Source: Neptunicella plasticusilytica
GTDB lineage: Bacteria; Pseudomonadota; Gammaproteobacteria; Enterobacterales; Alteromonadaceae
Direction of reading: 5' to 3'
DNA: 64,000 nt
Assembly: GCF_047922965.1 (NCBI RefSeq)
Contig: NZ_CP150481.1
Coordinates: forward strand, 434,001 to 498,000
In this document: one piece after another, positions 8,812 to 17,648 of the stretch
Numbering within the stretch: the stretch's first letter is position 1
How the letters are laid out: the number at the start of each line of letters is the position of its first letter
Program-made: the position numbers and the translations under genes
Notes under the pieces: model-generated
Told to the model about the DNA's origin: nothing
The model's input: only the letters and a program-made list of their open reading frames with translations
The model's database searches: none

Positions 8812-9942
8812 GTGCTCCGTTACTGGCAATTCCGCATTCGTATTTACCATGAATCACTTAAACAGTGGCTGGATAGTTTACGTCAAATCAGTACGGGACT
8901 GGTGGCATTGTTCCCGCTGGCGTTACCTGCGTTAATACTAATTCCGTTATTGGCATTAGGGGTACTGGCGGATTCAACCAGTAATAATCCGCTCTACCTG
9001 AATACCTTATGGGGATATCTGTTATTACTATACAGCTGGATGGCACTGCAGCGTGATGGTATACAGGCCAGACAGTATCAGCTGTATATCGACAGTCTGC
9101 CCATCAGCGCTGCAAAGCGACACTGGTGCGAACTGGGGATTATTCTATACGGTGCGAATATCTTTGTGCTGGGGCCATTATTATTAGTTGTAGTGATGTT
9201 TTTTCATCAGCTTGGTCATGCCGGTGCTGCTTCGATAAGTGCACTACTTAAACCATTGTTGCCTATTACTGCTTTGTTATTTCTCAGCGGGTATTACAGC
9301 CTAAGCGCGGTTCAGGGTGTCCGTCCGTGGCTGAGTTTATTGTTGCTGCCGTTAATTGCCAGCTCCTGGGCCAATGAATTAGTTAAAGGGCAATGGCTGA
9401 TAATCTGGTTTGCAGCTATTGTAGTTGAACGTCAGTTGCCAGGGTTACGGGTGACATTAGGAAGCTGGCCAAGCGGCTTTTACCGGTTATTGCTACAAGC
9501 CGATATGGATAATCCGAGAAATGAAGGATTGCGATGGGTTGCATTACTGCTATTACTGATTCTGGCTACTATTTGTATTCAGGGGGTAGAACCTCAAGTG
9601 CAGCCTTATATCGCCAATTTGCTGAGCTTTGTCAGTGCCATTCTGATCGCTAGCAGTCTTTTTGATGTGCAAGCGGTGCGCCGTCAGTATCAGTTATATC
9701 TTGCCAGTTTGCCTGATACTTTATTGATACAGCGGTTTTATGGCGTTGCCTATGTCATGTTTAAAACGCTTCCCGCAGTGCTACTGATAAGCTATTTACA
9801 ATTGTTTACCAGTGAGCAGTGGTGTTTGTGGAGTTTATTTTATACTAGCAGTCTGCTGGGAATACACTTGCGTCCAAAATGGTTTTTGTTTTTCCCGCTT
9901 GGCTGTGCTTTGCTGGTATTTTTTAAAAACCAGATTGCTTGA
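8812..9942 (+). CDS. ABC transporter permease-like integral membrane protein
   Basis: About 376 residues with roughly ten hydrophobic segments. The frame is open upstream into the ATPase gene, but I place the start at the GTG at 8812, ten bases after the ATPase stop, because it gives the short amphipathic N-terminus (LRYWQFRIRIYHESLKQW) typical of such permeases. No periplasmic domain is seen. Tight linkage to the ATPase implies a two-gene exporter. I do not recognise a specific family, and the substrate is unknown. Confidence 0.75.
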   Translation: MLRYWQFRIRIYHESLKQWLDSLRQISTGLVALFPLALPALILIPLLALGVLADSTSNNPLYLNTLWGYLLLLYSWMALQRDGIQARQYQLYIDSLPISAAKRHWCELGIILYGANIFVLGPLLLVVVMFFHQLGHAGAASISALLKPLLPITALLFLSGYYSLSAVQGVRPWLSLLLLPLIASSWANELVKGQWLIIWFAAIVVERQLPGLRVTLGSWPSGFYRLLLQADMDNPRNEGLRWVALLLLLILATICIQGVEPQVQPYIANLLSFVSAILIASSLFDVQAVRRQYQLYLASLPDTLLIQRFYGVAYVMFKTLPAVLLISYLQLFTSEQWCLWSLFYTSSLLGIHLRPKWFLFFPLGCALLVFFKNQIA

Positions 9943-10047
9943 ATTCGACCAGATTTACAGTTAACAATGTCACTACAACGAGTTGTGCTTACCTTTATGG
10001 TATGAGTTAAAAAGGGTTAGGACAGCGCATAAAAAAACAGGGGATAA

Positions 10048-10749
10048 ATGGTGAAATCAATAGTCTACGCACTTGCTTTGGCTAGTTTAATATCAGTTAG
10101 TTTTAAATCTATTGCTCAGGATAACCAGCTAACTGCGCAGGAACAGGCAGCGGGTTGGAAGCTGCTATTTAACGGCAAGGACATGCAACAGTGGCGGAAT
10201 TTCAAGAAAACGGATTTAACTGACAAATGGGTGGTTGAAGACGGCGCTATCAAGCTTAGCGGTGAAGGCGGTGGCGATATATTGACCAAAGCCACCTATC
10301 AGAATTTTGAGCTTAAACTGGACTGGAAAATCTCCCAAGCCGGTAACAGCGGCATCTTAATCATGGCGGATGAAACCGGACAATATATTTATTCGCATGC
10401 GCCGGAAATCCAGATTCTGGACAATCAACGACACCCGGATAATAAATTGGCCACTCATCTGTCTGGTTCTCTGTATGACATGATCGCCTCGCCAACATCG
10501 TCGCATAAGGTGGCTGGCGAATGGAACCAGGTAACAATCCGGCTGGATAATTCACTATTACAAATCTGGCAAAATGGTGTGAAAACGGCAGAGGTCAGCA
10601 TTCACAGCAAAAAATGGAATGAGTTGGTGGCAAACAGCAAGTTCGCCGACTGGGAGGGGTTTGCAGGAGTCAAGCAAGGACATATAGGTTTGCAGGACCA
10701 CGGTAACCCTGTCTGGTTTAAAAACATTAAAATTAAAGAGTTGCCCTAA
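10048..10749 (+). CDS. Secreted DUF1080 protein (3-keto-disaccharide hydrolase family)
   Basis: A 233-residue protein with a Sec signal peptide (ALASLISVSFKSIAQ), so periplasmic. The mature protein matches the concanavalin-like DUF1080 fold: GWKLLFNGKDMQQWRNF near the start, then GGGDILTKATYQNFELKLDWKI, GNSGI and a final GHIGLQDHGNPVWFKNIKIK. The family is now associated with cleavage of 3-keto-glycosides. It is the first gene of a tight operon: its stop overlaps the ATG of the GMC oxidoreductase by one base. With those neighbours, the likely job is hydrolysis of the glycosidic bond after C3 oxidation. That role is inferred from family and context. Confidence 0.88.
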   Translation: MVKSIVYALALASLISVSFKSIAQDNQLTAQEQAAGWKLLFNGKDMQQWRNFKKTDLTDKWVVEDGAIKLSGEGGGDILTKATYQNFELKLDWKISQAGNSGILIMADETGQYIYSHAPEIQILDNQRHPDNKLATHLSGSLYDMIASPTSSHKVAGEWNQVTIRLDNSLLQIWQNGVKTAEVSIHSKKWNELVANSKFADWEGFAGVKQGHIGLQDHGNPVWFKNIKIKELP

Positions 10750-12428
10750 TGAACGGCTTCAAGCACGAGGTATTGGTGGTCGGCTCCGGAGCCGGTGGTG
10801 CCATGGCCGCCTATGAACTCACCCGATTAGGTCATAAGGTACTGATGCTCGAGGCCGGGCGGGATTACGATCCTAAAACCGAAACGCCGATGTTTAAACG
10901 TAATGGTGAAGCTCCATTAATGGGCGCTGGCAATGAAGACAAGGACTTCGGTTTTTATGATGCTACCGTCGACGGTGGCTGGCAGGTACCTAATGAACCT
11001 TATACCACCGCCGAAAATTCGGAATTTATGTGGTGGCGTGCCCGCATGTTGGGTGGCAGAACCAATCACTGGGGACGCTATTCACTACGTTTTAGTGCAC
11101 ATGATTTTAAAGGCAAAAGCCGCGACGGATTAGGAGCTGACTGGCCGTTCGAATATGCCGACATCGCCCCCTGGTACGATAAAACTGAAGAACTGGTGGG
11201 TGTCTGTGGCACCAACACCGGTTTGGATGATATGCCACCTTCAGCAGAGGGGATACTGCAGCCTCCGCCAAAACCCCGTATCACCGAGTTGCTGGTGGCA
11301 GCAGCGGCAAAAAAACTGGGTATTCCCGTTGCGCCCATGCATAGAGCGGTATTAACTCGCCCCAAAGATCAGCGTGCAGCCTGTTTTTATGCTACTCCCT
11401 GTGGCCGTGGGTGTTCAATCGGCGCGGCCTTTCAAACCACCACCTCGTTAATTCCGATGGCAAAAGCCACCGGCAATTTGCAGGTTATTACCGGTGCAAT
11501 GGTCAAATCCGTTGACGTTGATTCAGCCGGTAAAGTAACCGGCGTCACTTATATAGATAAAACTGACGGTAGCGAGCATAAACTTACTGCCCGAGCAGTG
11601 GTATTAGCGGCCAGTGCTTGTGAAACTGCACGCTTGTTACTCAACTCGAAGAGTGAAGGTTTCCCTAATGGATTGGCTAATTCCAGTGGCCAGGTGGGTA
11701 AAAACTTGATGGATTCGACCGGTGCTGATTTGGGCGCACTTATCCCGGCACTGCGTGGCCGACCTATTTATAATGAGGACGGGCATACTTCCAACCACTT
11801 GTTTATTCCGTGGTGGGGACACAAGGCACAAGAGAAAGGCGAACTGGCTTTCCCACGAGGTTATCATTTTGAAATTGGCAGTCGTTTTCGCGAGCCGGGG
11901 GCTGGCGTGGAAGGCGATGTGCAGGGTTACGGCCTGTCGTTAAAACAACAGGTTAAGGATAATTACGGCGCTTTTGTGTGGTTTTCCTTGCGCGGTGAGA
12001 TGTTACCCAATGAGCACTGTTATATGGATATTGATGACAACGTTACCGACAAGTGGGGCATTCCCGTAGCCCGTTTTCACTGGCAATGGTCAGAGCACGA
12101 ACTCAAGCAAATTGAACATGGAATGCAAACCGCCAAAGATATTCTGACGACCATGGGGGCCGAAGTGGGCGATTTGCCGCCAGCCGATCAGGCGATTTTA
12201 AAAGGTGGGCAAATTATTCATGAAGTCGGTACTACCCGCATGGGGGCATCGCCACAGGATTCGGTAACCAATCAATGGGGGCAAAGCTGGGATTGTCCCA
12301 ATCTGTTTGTTATGGATGGTGGGGTATTTGCATCTAATCCGCATAAAAATTGTACATTGACCATTATGACCCTGGCCATGCGCAATGCCGCCTGGTTAGG
12401 ACAGCAACTCGACAAGGGAGTGCTTTAA
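10749..12428 (+). CDS. GMC family oxidoreductase (glucoside/gluconate dehydrogenase-like flavoprotein)
   Basis: A 559-residue FAD enzyme. The dinucleotide-binding motif GSGAGG is at 12-17, with the conserved Glu of LMLEAG ending the second strand. ARMLGGRTNHWGR near residue 97 is the typical GMC active-site loop. The candidate catalytic pair is His491 (IIHEVGTTRMG) and Asn534 (NPHKNCTLT). There is no signal peptide, yet the next gene encodes a Tat-exported partner, as in gluconate 2-dehydrogenase and glucoside 3-dehydrogenase complexes where the flavoprotein travels with the small subunit. No cytochrome c subunit gene follows, so the electron acceptor is unclear. It probably oxidises a sugar or glycoside in the periplasm. 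Confidence 0.92.
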   Translation: MNGFKHEVLVVGSGAGGAMAAYELTRLGHKVLMLEAGRDYDPKTETPMFKRNGEAPLMGAGNEDKDFGFYDATVDGGWQVPNEPYTTAENSEFMWWRARMLGGRTNHWGRYSLRFSAHDFKGKSRDGLGADWPFEYADIAPWYDKTEELVGVCGTNTGLDDMPPSAEGILQPPPKPRITELLVAAAAKKLGIPVAPMHRAVLTRPKDQRAACFYATPCGRGCSIGAAFQTTTSLIPMAKATGNLQVITGAMVKSVDVDSAGKVTGVTYIDKTDGSEHKLTARAVVLAASACETARLLLNSKSEGFPNGLANSSGQVGKNLMDSTGADLGALIPALRGRPIYNEDGHTSNHLFIPWWGHKAQEKGELAFPRGYHFEIGSRFREPGAGVEGDVQGYGLSLKQQVKDNYGAFVWFSLRGEMLPNEHCYMDIDDNVTDKWGIPVARFHWQWSEHELKQIEHGMQTAKDILTTMGAEVGDLPPADQAILKGGQIIHEVGTTRMGASPQDSVTNQWGQSWDCPNLFVMDGGVFASNPHKNCTLTIMTLAMRNAAWLGQQLDKGVL

Positions 12429-12429
12429 A

Positions 12430-13206
12430 ATGGTACAGAATAAATCACAAGCCACTGGTGATAACGGCAGCCAGTATCAGTACCAGGCAGGAATGACACG
12501 CCGCCAGTCGTTAAAATGCATGGGGATATTGGCGGCAGGGGCCATGTTGCCTTTGGTCGGGGGATGTGTCGCTGTTGATGAACATGCGGTAAAAGCCGAC
12601 GTTGGCCATTGGCCCAACCTGGATTTGCCCGTTATTGATGCCAGGGGATATGGAAAAGATCCCAATTTAATCTTGCCACCGGAGTCGCCCTGGCCGTTAA
12701 CCTTAACTGCCGAGCAATTAAATTTAGTGGCTGTATTGTCGGATATTCTGGTTCCCCGTGACGGTGCTATTCCTTCCGCTTCCGAGGTCAAAGTACCTGA
12801 TGTAGTCGACGAGTGGGTAAGTGCGCCTTATGCCAGACAGCAAAGAGACAGGCTAACTATTCTTTCGGCACTGGTCTGGATTGATGATGAAGCGCAAATA
12901 AGATTTAACCAAGCTTTTGTCGCGTTAAACGAGTCACAACGTTTGGCTATTATCGATGATATAGCCTACGAGAATGAACAAACACCTCAGCAATTCAAAC
13001 GTATTGCTGCGGCTTTCGGACGTTTTCGTCGTCTGGTACTGGCTGCTTTTTACAGCACACCGCAAGGTATCAAAGATATCGGTTATGTGGGCAACGTTCC
13101 TATTGCCGGAGATTATCCGGGCCCGACGCCACAAGCCTATGCCCATCTGGACAGGGTATTGGCGGATTTGGGTCTAACTGAGTATGCTTATCAAAGGGAC
13201 ATATAA
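12430..13206 (+). CDS. Gluconate 2-dehydrogenase subunit 3 family protein, Tat lipoprotein
   Basis: A 258-residue partner subunit. It has a twin-arginine signal (TRRQSLK, Arg24-Arg25), a hydrophobic stretch and a lipobox-like LVGGC with Cys46, so it is predicted to be exported folded and lipid-anchored. The body fits the subunit 3 family: LTAEQLNLVAVLSDILVPRD is its signature start, and it ends in aromatic-rich helices (LAAFYSTPQGIKDIGYVGN). The start lies one base after the GMC stop. It is expected to chaperone or anchor the flavoprotein and carry it across the inner membrane. Confidence 0.9.
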   Translation: MVQNKSQATGDNGSQYQYQAGMTRRQSLKCMGILAAGAMLPLVGGCVAVDEHAVKADVGHWPNLDLPVIDARGYGKDPNLILPPESPWPLTLTAEQLNLVAVLSDILVPRDGAIPSASEVKVPDVVDEWVSAPYARQQRDRLTILSALVWIDDEAQIRFNQAFVALNESQRLAIIDDIAYENEQTPQQFKRIAAAFGRFRRLVLAAFYSTPQGIKDIGYVGNVPIAGDYPGPTPQAYAHLDRVLADLGLTEYAYQRDI

Positions 13207-13240
13207 TCGACAGAGGGTTGCATTGTAGAAGGAGCAGAGT

Positions 13241-13612
13241 ATGGAACTGGGTTGTTTTTCAGTAAGCCTTGCCGTGAAAGATCTTGAAAAATCCAGGCTG
13301 TTTTATCAAAAACTTGGCTTTGCAGTTTTTGCTGGGGATCAGGCACACAATTACTTAATAATGAAAAATGGTGCAACCAATATCGGTCTGTTTCAGGGGA
13401 TGTTCGAAAACAATATTCTGACCTTTAATCCCGGTTGGGATCAGGGAGCACAAAATCTGGAAACCTTTACCGACATTCGGCAAGTACAGCAACATCTGAT
13501 TAATCAGGGATTTGATATTGTGCAAAATGCGGTTAGCGGAGAGTCTGGCCCGGCGAACTTTTCAGTGGTTGATCCTGATGGTAACGCGATTTTATTTGAT
13601 CAACATGTTTAA
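13241..13612 (+). CDS. VOC family (glyoxalase/bleomycin-resistance fold) protein
   Basis: A 123-residue protein made of two beta-alpha-beta-beta-beta modules. It starts with FSVSLAVKDLEKSRLFYQKLGF and ends with FSVVDPDGNAILFDQHV, both classical VOC patterns. It has a good AGAAGGAG ribosome site. It lies 34 bases after the subunit 3 gene and may belong to that operon, but VOC proteins are so varied that a role in sugar metabolism is only a guess. Metal-binding residues are not certain. Confidence 0.83.
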   Translation: MELGCFSVSLAVKDLEKSRLFYQKLGFAVFAGDQAHNYLIMKNGATNIGLFQGMFENNILTFNPGWDQGAQNLETFTDIRQVQQHLINQGFDIVQNAVSGESGPANFSVVDPDGNAILFDQHV

Positions 13613-13614
13613 CT

Positions 13615-13655
13615 CGTTGGGGGATTTAGGACTCACCCTTTCCGTACCCCCAACG
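13615..13655. terminator. Inverted repeat between convergent genes, possible two-way terminator
   Basis: Perfect nine-base arms CGTTGGGGG (13615-13623) and CCCCCAACG (13647-13655) flank a 23-base loop. The repeat sits just after the VOC stop and covers the last codons of ubiX. T-runs are weak, so termination is a guess. Confidence 0.35.
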
Positions 13656-14252
13656 TTCCATTAGATTCTGATCCAGTCCTAAATGATCGAGTATGCGCGC
13701 TACCACAAAGTCGACTAAATCCTGTATTGATTGCGGATTGTGATAAAACCCCGGAGCAGCGGGCATAATAGTCGCGCCAATCTGTGACAGTTTCAGCATG
13801 TTTTCCAGGTGAATGGTGGAAAGTGGCATTTCTCTGGGAACCAGGATCAATTGGCCTTTTTCCTTGATTACCACGTCGGCGGCGCGTTCTATCAGGTTAT
13901 CACTGGCACCACTGGCAATGGCTGATAACGTGCCGGTAGAGCAGGGACATACCACCATCTGTTTGGGCGCTGCCGAACCGGATGCAACCGGTGAAAACCA
14001 TTCATCTTTACCACATACGCGGACCTGCTGTTGTTGTACCTGAAAATATTCGGCAAAAAACTGGCTGGCCGCTTGCGGATTAGCCGGTATTTTCAAATTT
14101 TGTTCAGTTATGAATACAACGCGCGCGGCCGAGGATATTAATACAAAAACCTGATAATCTGCCTTTAGCAAACAATCCAGTAAACGCAACGCATAAGGAG
14201 CACCGGATGCTCCCGTTATCGCCAGTGTTATTTGTTTGCTGTTTTGCGTCAT
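13626..14252 (-). CDS. ubiX: Flavin prenyltransferase UbiX
   Basis: A 208-residue protein that prenylates FMN to make the prenyl-FMN cofactor used by the UbiD decarboxylase in ubiquinone synthesis. The N-terminal ITLAITGASGAPYALRLL is the FMN-binding signature, and VPREMPLSTIHLENMLKLSQIGATIMPA covers the dimethylallyl-phosphate region. I place the start at the ATG at 14250-14252 because it directly precedes the conserved strand; the open frame runs 22 codons further up but has no family similarity there. It converges on the VOC gene with only a short gap. Confidence 0.93.
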   Translation of the reverse strand: MTQNSKQITLAITGASGAPYALRLLDCLLKADYQVFVLISSAARVVFITEQNLKIPANPQAASQFFAEYFQVQQQQVRVCGKDEWFSPVASGSAAPKQMVVCPCSTGTLSAIASGASDNLIERAADVVIKEKGQLILVPREMPLSTIHLENMLKLSQIGATIMPAAPGFYHNPQSIQDLVDFVVARILDHLGLDQNLMERWGYGKGES

Positions 14253-14587
14253 GTTAATTCCCGTTGTGCAATGAATTGGCGTGTAGCAGATGGCGTTATC
14301 GCCTTTAGATATAACCAAGTTTACAGAACCATTATCAATTTTACTAAGTTGATTAATGAGTTATCGATATAAAAGCATTACAATTCAGTGGTCTGTATAA
14401 CAATAATAACCGCTATTTTTTCGTGTCCAGGCCGGTTTTAATGAGATGGTGATGGCACAGATTCTGGTCTTTTCATTTTGCCAATGACCGGCGCGAGTGA
14501 TAGCAACAGCACAATGGTTAAAGCTGCGGTAAACAGTGGCAAAACCTAATTTATCCTACACCAACAACACTAAGGTCAACGACAACA
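14253..14587. other. Intergenic region between ubiX and fbp, with a short coding-like remnant
   Basis: These 335 bases separate divergent ubiX and fbp and must hold both promoters, though none is clear. On the minus strand, 14438-14545 is open for 35 codons after a TAG and before a TAA, and encodes a hydrophobic segment (FTAALTIVLLLSLAPVIG) followed by a short charged tail, like the end of a membrane transporter. It has no proper start and could be a gene remnant. Confidence 0.4.
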
Positions 14588-15556
14588 ATGAAAAGACTTA
14601 ACACACAACTGCAGGAAGACGGCTGTCCCCTTGAATTGATCCTGCTGATCCGAACTTTATTGGCCGCCTGTAAGGAAATATCCTTCCGGGTCAGTCAAGG
14701 CGCCTTGGCTGGCGTGCTGGGATCAACACTAAGCGACAATGTACAAGGTGAGCGCCAGAAAAAGCTGGATGTCATTGCCAATCATATCTTGCGCGATATT
14801 TTGAGCGAATCGGGATACGTTAAAGCGGTTTCTTCGGAAGAAGAAGATAATGTAATCGGTTGCGCGCCTGACGGAAAATATCTGGTCAGCTTCGATCCGC
14901 TGGATGGTTCATCCAATACTGATGTGAACAGCCTTATCGGCACGATTTTTTCCATTATGCACGCCCCTCAATGGATGGAAACCACCGACCCGTCGGCGTT
15001 TTTGCAACCTGGCACTCAACAGGTTGCGGCAGGCTATGTACTGTACGGACCATCCACTATGTTGGCGATGACTACCGGACGCGGCACACACCTGTATACC
15101 CTGGATAAAACTCATGGGGGATTCCTGGTTACTAAAGCCAATGTACAGGTACCACCCGAAACTAACGAATTTTCTATCAACAGCTCTAACCAGCGCCATT
15201 GGGAAGAGCCGATGCAAAATTATGTGGCAGATTTACTGGCTGGCACGGAAGGGCCAAGAGGTAAAGATTATAATATGCGCTGGGTGGCGGCGATGGTGGG
15301 TGATATTCATCGGGTGCTGTCTCGCGGCGGCATTTTTGCTTATCCGTTCGACAAACGTAATCCGGCGATCCCAGGCAAGTTACGTCTGCAATATGAAGCC
15401 AATCCTATGGCATTTTTGATGGAACAGGCTGGTGGATTGGCCGATACCGGTGAAGGACGCATTATGGAAGTCATGCCAACCGAAATCCATCAACGAGTGC
15501 CGGTGATTTTAGGTTCCAAAGACGAAGTTGAAACCTGTCTGGAATACTATAAATAG
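14588..15556 (+). CDS. fbp: Class 1 fructose-1,6-bisphosphatase
   Basis: A 322-residue gluconeogenic enzyme that dephosphorylates fructose 1,6-bisphosphate. The metal-binding core is visible: SSEEED near residue 79 and FDPLDGSSNTDVN near 100. The C-terminal part has GGIFAYPFDKRNP and the substrate-binding YEANPMAFLMEQAGG. Length is typical of the family. AAGG lies upstream of the ATG. A stem-loop follows the gene. It stands alone as a cytoplasmic housekeeping gene. Confidence 0.96.
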   Translation: MKRLNTQLQEDGCPLELILLIRTLLAACKEISFRVSQGALAGVLGSTLSDNVQGERQKKLDVIANHILRDILSESGYVKAVSSEEEDNVIGCAPDGKYLVSFDPLDGSSNTDVNSLIGTIFSIMHAPQWMETTDPSAFLQPGTQQVAAGYVLYGPSTMLAMTTGRGTHLYTLDKTHGGFLVTKANVQVPPETNEFSINSSNQRHWEEPMQNYVADLLAGTEGPRGKDYNMRWVAAMVGDIHRVLSRGGIFAYPFDKRNPAIPGKLRLQYEANPMAFLMEQAGGLADTGEGRIMEVMPTEIHQRVPVILGSKDEVETCLEYYK

Positions 15557-15583
15557 ACTAATCTGGTTGCGTTTATACGGTTA

Positions 15584-15608
15584 AAGTCGGCGATATATTT
15601 GCCGACTT
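15584..15608 (+). terminator. Possible terminator after fbp
   Basis: Arms AAGTCGGC and GCCGACTT form a perfect 8-base-pair stem with a nine-base loop, 28 bases after the fbp stop. The following T-run is poor. Confidence 0.45.
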
Positions 15609-15711
15609 GTTGCATTTGCAGGTAACAATCCTGACGATTCAGCAACTGGGCACCTAAATGTCATAATTTGTCACTAAACTTATAGTCATAGGTTACCAAC
15701 CGGGTGTCAAT

Positions 15712-16575
15712 ATGTCGATTATTCCAATTCCGGGCTTTAGCGAGCCGGTTAATGCCATTTCTCATTTGCTTACTGCCGGTGTTTTTCTGATTTTGGCTAT
15801 TTTTACCCTGTATAAGGGGCGTGGCAACACTGCCAGACAGCTCAGTCTGCTGGTGTTCAGTTTTTTTGCTGTCGCGTTGTTTGCCTTGAGCGGTGTCTAT
15901 CATTTGCTTGAAAAGGGCAGTCAGGCCAGTCTGGTGCTACGTATTCTCGATCACACTGCCATTTTTACCATGATCGCCGGTTCATTTACCCCATTTCATA
16001 TTATTCTGTTGCGAGGTCGTTCGCGCTGGCTACCCCTGTTAATTATCTGGCCATTGGCAATTACCGGCCTGACCTTAACCGCGATCTTTTTTCGCTCGAT
16101 GTCGGAAGGGTTATTACTGTCATTTTTTCTGGCGATGGGCTGGATGGGAATATTCACCGTTATCCGGGTATGGACAATCAGTAAATCAGTCGCTCAGTTG
16201 ATTGTGGTCGGTGCGTTATTTTATACCATTGGTGCATTGCTGGATTACGCCCAGTGGCCGGTGCTGATTGACGGGGTGATAGGCGCCCATGAATTGTTTC
16301 ATTTTACCATTATTGCTGCAGCGCTGTGCCATTGGTTTGCCATTTATAATATTGCGTATTATCCGCTAAAAAATGAACTGACCATTGTCGTACGTGAATT
16401 TCCCGGTCAGTTCCAGGCCTATTTATTTGGCGAGAACTGTATTGCCAAAGCGCCAACCAAGGCTGAGCTAATGGCAGGGTTGCGTCATTGGTTGGTACGC
16501 ACTTACCCTCAAAAACTGGTTCCTGAAAAGATCCGTTTCAAATTTTATCAAGAAGAGTGGGTCAAGCTCGACTGA
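15712..16575 (+). CDS. Hemolysin III / TrhA (PAQR) family membrane protein
   Basis: A 287-residue inner-membrane protein with seven predicted helices. It has the family pattern EPVNAISHLLTAG at the N-terminus, SGVYHLLEKGS and LDHTAIF in the middle, and HELFHFTIIAAALCHWFA near the end; these His and Asp residues form the putative metal site of the PAQR fold. The C-terminal 70 residues after the last helix are hydrophilic, longer than in E. coli TrhA. Homologues are linked to membrane-fluidity homeostasis, while the hemolysin name is historical. It converges on glsA with a one-base gap. Confidence 0.87.
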   Translation: MSIIPIPGFSEPVNAISHLLTAGVFLILAIFTLYKGRGNTARQLSLLVFSFFAVALFALSGVYHLLEKGSQASLVLRILDHTAIFTMIAGSFTPFHIILLRGRSRWLPLLIIWPLAITGLTLTAIFFRSMSEGLLLSFFLAMGWMGIFTVIRVWTISKSVAQLIVVGALFYTIGALLDYAQWPVLIDGVIGAHELFHFTIIAAALCHWFAIYNIAYYPLKNELTIVVREFPGQFQAYLFGENCIAKAPTKAELMAGLRHWLVRTYPQKLVPEKIRFKFYQEEWVKLD

Positions 16576-16576
16576 T

Positions 16577-17536
16577 TTAAAAAATTGAGGTATGGGTGTA
16601 ACTGGTCAGCTTCTCCAACGCGAGCTGACCGAGTACCGAATTACCGTATCGATCCAGTTCTGGCGCCCATACAGCCACAGTGTATTGTCCGGGACAAACG
16701 GCAACTATGCCGCCACCGACACCACTTTTTGCCGGTAACCCGACATTATAGGCAAAGTTTCCTACCGCATCGTATAGACCACAAGTCAGCATTAGCGAGT
16801 TGATGCGTTTATCCATTTTTTCGGCGTGAAAGCTGGACTTGAAATGGGACTTTCCACGATTGGCCAAACACTCAATTGCCCTGGCCAAATCACGGCAACT
16901 CATCGTGATGGCACATTGTTTAAAGTAGCAATCGAGGGTTTGTTCGACCTCTGCTTCCAGGTTGCCCATGCCCTTGAGCAGATTGGCAATCGCGACGTTA
17001 CGAAAGCCGGTTGCCTGTTCGCCGGCGGCAATCTGTTGATCAATACGGTTGCTGTCATTGCCGGAAAGCGAGGCGATAAATTCTTCTATGCGTCTTGCCG
17101 GTGCGGCGCTTCTGGCGGCAATTACGTCGGTTACCACTATGGCGCCGTCGTTGATAAAAGGATTGCGCGGAATACCACCCTCTGAATCCAGTAACACCAG
17201 AGAATTGAAACGCATGCCGGAAGGTTCGCGGCCGACACGTTGCCATAGTTCCTCTCCAACGATATCCAGCGCCAACATTAAGGTAAACAGTTTGGAGATA
17301 CTCTGGATTGAAAAGGCGGTATCGGCGGCTCCAACGGTAAACTCCTGTTCATCCACGGTACGCAATGCCATGCCAAATTGTTGCGGATCGACTTGGGCCA
17401 AGCCAGGAATATAGTCAGCAACGTTGCCCTGTCCATATTCATTGATCACTTCCTGATGAATTTGTTGCAGTATCATCGGTAGGGCGTCCAGATCGAGTAT
17501 CTGGTTTATGCTGTTGTCGCCAGTATTGTTAGCCAT
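16577..17536 (-). CDS. glsA: Glutaminase
   Basis: A 319-residue serine-dependent beta-lactamase-fold glutaminase that converts glutamine to glutamate and ammonia. The SxxK catalytic motif is Ser79-Ile-Ser-Lys82 in FSIQSISKLF. Other family blocks are RTVDEQEFTVGAADTAF, EPSGMRFNSL, NPFINDGAIV and GLPAKSGVGGGIV. Length matches the family (about 305-330). It is cytoplasmic. It lies downstream of hppA on the same strand but is separated from it by a terminator. Confidence 0.95.
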   Translation of the reverse strand: MANNTGDNSINQILDLDALPMILQQIHQEVINEYGQGNVADYIPGLAQVDPQQFGMALRTVDEQEFTVGAADTAFSIQSISKLFTLMLALDIVGEELWQRVGREPSGMRFNSLVLLDSEGGIPRNPFINDGAIVVTDVIAARSAAPARRIEEFIASLSGNDSNRIDQQIAAGEQATGFRNVAIANLLKGMGNLEAEVEQTLDCYFKQCAITMSCRDLARAIECLANRGKSHFKSSFHAEKMDKRINSLMLTCGLYDAVGNFAYNVGLPAKSGVGGGIVAVCPGQYTVAVWAPELDRYGNSVLGQLALEKLTSYTHTSIF

Positions 17537-17593
17537 AGGTGATAATTTATATTTTCTATGTTGGTGGTCTCTATCCGTCAGACTAGCATGTCC

Positions 17594-17623
17594 AAAAAAA
17601 AGCCGCTCAAACTGGAGCGGCTT
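17594..17623 (-). terminator. Intrinsic terminator after hppA
   Basis: A perfect nine-base-pair stem (AAGCCGCTC at 17600-17608 with GAGCGGCTT at 17615-17623) and six-base loop. Read on the minus strand it ends in a run of T residues, so it terminates hppA and insulates glsA. Confidence 0.85.
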
Positions 17624-17648
17624 ATAACGGTTTTGTTACTACTATTGG

